Below are positions 5,294 through 7,232 of a stretch of DNA of 7,232 nucleotides, one piece after another. The translations under genes and the position numbers were made by a program. Source of the stretch: Candidatus Helarchaeota archaeon (lineage in GTDB: Archaea > Asgardarchaeota > Lokiarchaeia > Helarchaeales > HEL-GB-A); NCBI GenBank assembly GCA_013375405.1, contig JABXJU010000216.1:1-7232 (forward strand). Reading direction: 5' to 3'. The notes below the pieces were generated by a model that saw only the letters and a program-made list of their open reading frames with translations, was not told the DNA's origin and did not search any database. Every line of letters starts with the position of its first letter. Position 1 is the stretch's first letter.

Positions 5294-5320
5294 TCCCCTC
5301 AGCCCCATCCTAGCTCTTAT

Positions 5321-5424
5321 GGGCGGGTAGTCTAGTCTGGCTATGATTCTGGGTTTGGGACCCAGAGGTCGTGGGTTCGAAAAACCCTCCAAAGGATGTG
5401 GGTTCGATAATCCCATCCCGCCCA
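5321..5424 (+). tRNA. tRNA-Pro (TGG anticodon) with a T-loop intron
   Basis: Decodes CCA and related proline codons. The acceptor strands GGGCGGG (5321-5327) and CCCGCCC (5417-5423) pair perfectly, with A73 at 5424. The D stem GTCT is at 5330-5333. The anticodon stem CTGGG (5349-5353) pairs with CCCAG (5361-5365), the loop is TTTGGGA and the anticodon TGG is at 5356-5358. The variable loop is AGGTC. The T stem GTGGG (5371-5375) pairs with CCCAT (5412-5416). The T loop is broken by a 29-base intron. The anticodon arm has none. It follows tRNA-Trp by 13 bases and ends 33 bases before the next coding region. CCA is not encoded. Confidence 0.92.
5382..5410 (+). other. tRNA-Pro intron (T loop, 59/60, 29 nt)
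   Basis: The central helix TCG (5377-5379) pairs with CGA (5405-5407) beside one T-T mismatch. The bulges are AAA (5380-5382) and AAT (5409-5411). The intron helix is AACCC (5383-5387) with GGGTT (5400-5404), and TCC with GGA above it. Removal gives the T loop TTCGAAT. The intron holds a second copy of GTGGGTTCGA (5398-5407), identical to the T-arm start at 5371-5380. Confidence 0.85.
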
Positions 5425-5457
5425 CCTACAAGATAGAAAAAATTATGGGAAAACAAG

Positions 5458-5964
5458 ATGGAACCCCAAAAAAAGGAAGATTTCTCCGCTATTAATGATG
5501 ATAAAAAGATATCGATATTAGCGCACTTGGAATTATTTGTGAATAGGGGCAAATTTGACGGGATATATCTGTTATCGGAGGATGCGACCATTGCGTATAA
5601 AGAAGAGGCGCCAAATCTTTCGGTGGATTTAGAATCCCTAAGATTAACACTAATTCATGCGATCAAAGTGTATCCGCAGTTTTTCGAACTTATCTTGAAC
5701 TATCAAGACCATATGGTGGTTGTCCGCCCGGTCAAATCAATAGCTTTTAAGGGAGGGTCTGCGAACATTCCGGGTATATCGTACATAGCCCTTGTCCTTC
5801 CCCCAACGAAAACATTTCGTAAGAATGTAAATGATTTTATACGTATTCTCTTCACTCCTTTTATAGTACGGGAAAAAAAGGTTGCGCCTAAAAAGAAGCT
5901 GATAGAAGAAAAAACACAAAGACGGCTTGCGGAGGAAGTTTTGAGGGATTTGGATAAGATCTAG
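5458..5964 (+). CDS. Conserved-looking small protein of unknown function, possibly Roadblock/LC7-like fold
   Basis: No family is recognised with certainty. The 168-residue protein has no signal or membrane segment. Residues 15-130 alternate strands and helices in the order helix (KKISILAHLELFVN), strand (GIYLLSED), strand (TIAYKEE), long helix (SVDLESLRLTLIHAIKVY), strand (FFELILNY), strand (HMVVVRPV), strand (SYIALVLPP), helix (FRKNVNDFIRILFTPF). That order resembles the Roadblock/longin type of GTPase-regulator domain, but the match is by eye only. The C-terminal 35 residues (VREKKVAPKKKLIEEK and on) are highly charged and helical. The start ATG at 5458 is taken from the length of the frame; GGGAAAACAAG precedes it without a clear ribosome site. 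The gene begins 33 bases after tRNA-Pro and could be read through from the tRNA promoter. Confidence 0.75.
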   Translation: MEPQKKEDFSAINDDKKISILAHLELFVNRGKFDGIYLLSEDATIAYKEEAPNLSVDLESLRLTLIHAIKVYPQFFELILNYQDHMVVVRPVKSIAFKGGSANIPGISYIALVLPPTKTFRKNVNDFIRILFTPFIVREKKVAPKKKLIEEKTQRRLAEEVLRDLDKI

Positions 5965-5970
5965 CAATAT

Positions 5971-5999
5971 TAAGAAGTCAAGAAATATCTTAAGAAGTC
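5971..5999. repeat. Short direct repeat after the 5458-5964 gene
   Basis: TAAGAAGTC occurs at 5971-5979 and again at 5991-5999, twenty bases apart. It may be chance or a small duplication; no function is evident. Confidence 0.4.
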
Positions 6000-6110
6000 C
6001 TCTAAAGCTTGGTCCTCGAAAATTTTTACATCCTATTAGATATATCATATTAAAATACCATTAAAAATAATCATTTTATAACATTATAAATAAAGAAGAG
6101 GTGTAACAAG

Positions 6111-6260
6111 ATGCCAATATGTCCTTATTGTGAGAAAGAAGTTCATTTAAAGCAGATGATTCCTGAAGTCGAAAAAATTAGAGTCTGGAATCCGGTGAGA
6201 ATGTTCTTCTGCCCCCATTGTGATAAAATATTAGGAGTTACTGAAAGTAATAGAAAATAA
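6111..6260 (+). CDS. Tiny zinc-ribbon protein (49 residues)
   Basis: The translation begins MPICPYCEKEVHLKQ and continues to FFCPHCDKILGV, giving two CPxC knuckles: C4-x2-C7 and C35-x2-C38. Two such pairs about 28 residues apart make a complete zinc-ribbon fold of the kind seen in many archaeal small proteins. The ATG at 6111 is preceded by GAGGTG eight to nine bases upstream, a fair ribosome site, and by AT-rich TATA-like sequence near 6073-6092 (TTTTATAACATTATAAAT). The frame ends in TAA at 6258-6260. The role is unknown: a nucleic-acid or protein-binding adaptor is typical for the type. The gene stands alone between the preceding gene and tRNA-Thr on the opposite strand. Confidence 0.8.
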   Translation: MPICPYCEKEVHLKQMIPEVEKIRVWNPVRMFFCPHCDKILGVTESNRK

Positions 6261-6449
6261 GATCTCAAAAAACTCGTGTGGGAAAAACCCTCGGAACAAA
6301 TCGTAAGAGAATATAGTGTTTCAGGCAGTTAAACACAAAAAAAGTAGTTTCGATGGAGCATTCTGAAGTCGCTGGGGGGATATTGGACGGAAATAAGGGG
6401 GAATAAATCGCAGAAAATCCCTGAAATGGAGTTTTAGAGGGGATTTTGG

Positions 6450-6522
6450 AGCCCCCGGTGGGACTTGAACCCACGACCAACAGATTACAAGTCTGTCGCT
6501 CTACCAACTGAGCTACGGAGGC
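6450..6522 (-). tRNA. tRNA-Thr (TGT anticodon), no intron
   Basis: On the minus strand the acceptor GCCTCCG (6522-6516) pairs with CGGGGGC (6457-6451) with one T-G pair, and the discriminator is T at 6450, usual for archaeal tRNA-Thr. The anticodon loop CTTGTAA carries TGT, and the T arm GTGGG-TTCAAGT-CCCAC is standard. At 73 bases it is uninterrupted, in contrast to all four other tRNAs in the window. Confidence 0.95.
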
Positions 6523-6549
6523 ATATCAGTTGAAAAGTCTGAGTACTAC

Positions 6550-6565
6550 AATATTTAAAAATATT
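6550..6565 (-). promoter_or_regulatory. Candidate TATA box for tRNA-Thr
   Basis: AATATTTAAAAATATT is a near-palindromic AT box about 28-43 bases before the 5' end of tRNA-Thr. It is suitably placed for a transcript that starts just ahead of the tRNA. Confidence 0.45.
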
Positions 6566-6615
6566 TAATCTTTATTGACTTAATAGCAAAACAATAAAAA
6601 GTATTGTGCCCATTG

Positions 6616-6624
6616 GATATATAC
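6616..6624 (+). promoter_or_regulatory. Candidate TATA box for the tRNA-Met/tRNA-Leu unit
   Basis: GATATATAC lies about 40 bases before tRNA-Met, which would put the transcript start near 6645. No second promoter is evident between the two tRNAs (47-base gap), so co-transcription is likely. Confidence 0.4.
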
Positions 6625-6674
6625 AATCTTCATGCAGAAGATTAAGCGAGAAGAAGCACGCCGGGGTCGCTCAA

Positions 6675-6744
6675 GGCGCGGACTGGGACGCCCGTGCTGG
6701 TAACGCCTGGTTACAATTGTAACTATGATGATGGAATGACCACA
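6675..6744 (+). other. tRNA-Met D-arm insertion, probably two introns (boundaries approximate)
   Basis: Between GCTCAA (6669-6674) and AGCG (6744-6747) there are about 60 bases too many. TGGTAA (6698-6703) looks like the G18-G19 part of the D loop. TGGT (6698-6701) pairs with ACCA (6739-6742), and GTGC (6694-6697) with GCGC (6745-6748), like a BHB that removes about 6704-6744. A first insert of about 21-23 bases (from 6675, with GGCG/CGCC arms) would lie before TGGTAA. A palindrome GTTACAATTGTAAC occupies 6710-6723. Confidence 0.6.
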
Positions 6745-6758
6745 GCGCCGGACTCATA

Positions 6759-6794
6759 AGGTAAGAACATTAATGCAATTTAACGGCCTGTGAA
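6759..6794 (+). other. tRNA-Met anticodon intron (37/38, 36 nt)
   Basis: Central helix CTCA (6753-6756) against TGTG (6789-6792), with the same T33-T mismatch seen in tRNA-Trp. The bulges are TAA (6757-6759) and AAA (6793-6795). Removal leaves the seven-base loop CTCATAA. Confidence 0.82.
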
Positions 6795-6825
6795 ATCCGG
6801 AGATCGTGGGATCAAAGCCCACCCC

Positions 6826-6854
6826 ATCATAGAAGATAACCTTCATGAGGTGAA
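6826..6854 (+). other. tRNA-Met acceptor-stem intron (68/69, 29 nt)
   Basis: A fully canonical BHB. The central helix CACC (6820-6823) pairs with GGTG (6849-6852). The bulges are CCA (6824-6826) and AAC (6853-6855). The intron helix is TCAT (6827-6830) with ATGA (6845-6848), then GAAG with CTTC around an ATAAC loop. Removal joins C68 to C69 and restores a perfect seven-pair acceptor stem. Confidence 0.9.
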
Positions 6855-6928
6855 CGGCACTTATAGGGGCCCACGATTAAAATGCACTGGTAGAGTAAGC
6901 TATTGGGCAGGGGTAGCCAAGCCTGGTA

Positions 6929-6962
6929 AACGGAAACTGGAACGTGGGTCAGTTTATCAGCC
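6929..6962 (+). other. tRNA-Leu D-loop intron (about 34-35 nt)
   Basis: AAACTG (6934-6939) pairs with CAGTTT (6950-6955) in the insert. AAACGG occurs on both sides (6928-6933 and 6963-6968), so the exact cut is ambiguous by sequence. The cut shown is supported by CTGG (6923-6926) pairing with TCAG (6957-6960) as central helix. A 35-base excision would instead give the usual D-loop length. Confidence 0.65.
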
Positions 6963-6998
6963 AAACGGCGCTGGACTTAAGATCCAGTCTCGAAGGAG

Positions 6999-7027
6999 AT
7001 TGAAACGACGAGTCGTTTGGACCTGTT
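6999..7027 (+). other. tRNA-Leu variable-arm intron (about 29 nt)
   Basis: The insert folds as AAACGAC (7003-7009) with GTCGTTT (7012-7018). AGG (6994-6996) pairs with CCT (7022-7024) as a three-pair central helix, with bulges AGA (6997-6999) and TTT (7026-7028). Removal leaves a 14-base variable region ending in TCC, the usual size for archaeal tRNA-Leu. The central helix is imperfect, so the boundaries are tentative. Confidence 0.65.
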
Positions 7028-7232
7028 TCCGTGGGTTCGAATCCCACCCTCTGCATTTTAAACCCTTGCATTCCTCCTGAATTTTCCTCTTGTTTCTTCG
7101 CCTCTACTGAGTTAGCTCAGTAAAATAGATAATCTTTAAAAATTAGCATCGGCTTGTTTTCATCAAGTAATAAAAAAATGTAATAATTAGAATTATCACA
7201 TTTTATGAAATCAATCAATTAAAAGCTTACCA

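Larger units (their letters stand above)
5107..5307 (+). tRNA. tRNA-Trp (CCA anticodon) with three introns
   Basis: Decodes UGG. The acceptor strands GGGGCTG (5107-5113) and CAGCCCC (5300-5306) pair perfectly, with A73 at 5307. The D arm is 5116-5132, and the anticodon stem CTGGG (5134-5138) pairs with CCCAG (5211-5215). The anticodon CCA is at 5141-5143. The T stem AGGGG (5253-5257) pairs with CCCCT (5295-5299). The 201-base gene becomes a standard 74-nt tRNA only if three inserts are removed: 37/38 (5145-5209), just before the variable loop (5216-5247) and in the T loop at 59/60 (5264-5293). After removal the anticodon loop is CTCCAGA, the variable loop TATTC and the T loop TTCAAGT, all of normal size. 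CCA is not encoded. It is 13 bases from tRNA-Pro and probably co-transcribed with it. Confidence 0.92.
6660..6859 (+). tRNA. tRNA-Met (CAT anticodon, elongator type) with introns in D arm, anticodon loop and acceptor stem
   Basis: The acceptor GCCGGGG (6660-6666) pairs perfectly only with CCC (6823-6825) plus CGGC (6855-6858), which are 29 bases apart; A73 is at 6859. D stem GCTC is at 6669-6672. The anticodon stem CCGGA (6748-6752) pairs with TCCGG (6796-6800), and the anticodon CAT is at 6755-6757. The variable loop is AGATC and the T stem GTGGG:CCCAC (6806-6810, 6818-6822). G1-C72 and the lack of three G-C pairs in the anticodon stem argue for elongator Met, not initiator; an Ile2 tRNA with modified C34 cannot be wholly excluded. 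The T loop ATCAAAG has A54 in place of T54, which is odd for an elongator. The 200-base gene has at least three inserts, and the D-arm boundaries are unresolved. Confidence 0.85.
6907..7055 (+). tRNA. tRNA-Leu (TAA anticodon) with introns in the D loop and variable arm
   Basis: Decodes UUA/UUG-type leucine codons. The acceptor GCAGGGG (6907-6913) pairs with CCTCTGC (7048-7054) with one G-T pair, and A73 is at 7055. The D arm starts GCCAAGCCTGGT (6916-6927), typical of archaeal tRNA-Leu. The anticodon stem CTGGA (6971-6975) pairs with TCCAG (6983-6987), the loop is CTTAAGA and the anticodon TAA. The variable arm TCTCGAAGGAG (6988-6998) has the class II hairpin. The T arm GTGGG-TTCGAAT-CCCAC is at 7031-7047. 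The 149-base gene exceeds a normal tRNA-Leu by about 63 bases, which the two inserts explain. The anticodon loop itself is not interrupted. CCA is not encoded; TTTT follows directly and may help termination. Confidence 0.92.

Noticed and set aside
4985..5425. 146-residue open frame on the minus strand
   Set aside because: It lies antisense over the end of the 5S precursor and both tRNAs, with a tRNA-derived repetitive sequence (SNPHPLEGFSNPRPLG) and no start signal.
6725..6731. ATGATGA inside the tRNA-Met D-arm insertion as a C box
   Set aside because: No matching D box in the insert; it may be chance in a repetitive GATGATGG stretch.
6660..6859. Initiator tRNA-Met, suggested by the A54 loop and a false A1-T72 acceptor
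   Set aside because: The perfect GCCGGGG:CCCCGGC acceptor after intron removal gives G1-C72, and the anticodon stem lacks the three G-C pairs of initiators.
6883..6899. ACTGGTAGAGTAAGC resembling a tRNA D arm between tRNA-Met and tRNA-Leu
   Set aside because: No acceptor, anticodon or T arm accompanies it in either order, so neither a normal nor a permuted tRNA can be built.
6790..7080. 96-residue open frame on the plus strand
   Set aside because: It runs through tRNA-Met and tRNA-Leu and is explained by them.
1..7232. CRISPR arrays, insertion sequences, integrase sites
   Set aside because: No regularly spaced repeats, transposase or integrase frames, or terminal repeats were seen.

Overview
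The window is archaeal. The evidence is a heterodisulfide reductase HdrC-HdrB pair, an archaeal-type phosphopantetheine adenylyltransferase, a DUF1512 membrane protein, TATA-type promoters, tRNA genes without an encoded CCA end, and many RNA introns framed by bulge-helix-bulge (BHB) motifs. It is AT-rich, and nothing fixes the lineage. The many introns at unusual tRNA positions recall TACK or Asgard-like archaea, but that is inference.

Layout. Positions 3-584: 3' part of a CTP-dependent lipid (polyprenol/diacylglycerol) kinase-like membrane protein. 799-2264: hdrC and hdrB on +, overlapping by ATGA. 4447-2314 on -: DUF1512 protein, a two-helix membrane protein with a cysteine motif, and coaD, probably one operon. 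4448-4824: a non-coding region with a structured inverted repeat and promoters facing both ways. 4825-5005: the most remarkable locus, a circularly permuted 5S rRNA gene. 5107-5424: tRNA-Trp with three introns and tRNA-Pro with a T-loop intron. 5458-5964: an unrecognised protein, possibly Roadblock/LC7-like. 6111-6260: a 49-residue zinc ribbon. 6450-6522 on -: tRNA-Thr without intron. 6660-7055: tRNA-Met and tRNA-Leu, both broken by introns in unusual arms.

The 5S rRNA. The 3' half of the molecule (helices V and IV and the 3' strand of I) lies upstream of its 5' half (helices I, II and III). The natural ends are joined by one nucleotide in helix I, and the new ends lie in loop B, between the 3' strands of helices III and II. 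The flanks pair with each other as a 12-bp stem, an internal loop, a 10-bp stem and then a BHB motif (3-nt bulge, 4-bp helix GCCG:CGGC, 3-nt bulge). Cutting each bulge after its second base and joining the ends gives a 121-nt circle whose junction reads ACACGGCAG|TCAAGC. This matches the archaeal 5S consensus ACACGGAAGUUAAGC in length and nearly in sequence. The gene therefore appears to need tRNA splicing endonuclease and RNA ligase to make its 5S rRNA, the same machinery that the neighbouring tRNAs need. The tRNA-Trp anticodon intron also appears to carry a box C/D guide RNA aimed at position 39 of its own tRNA.
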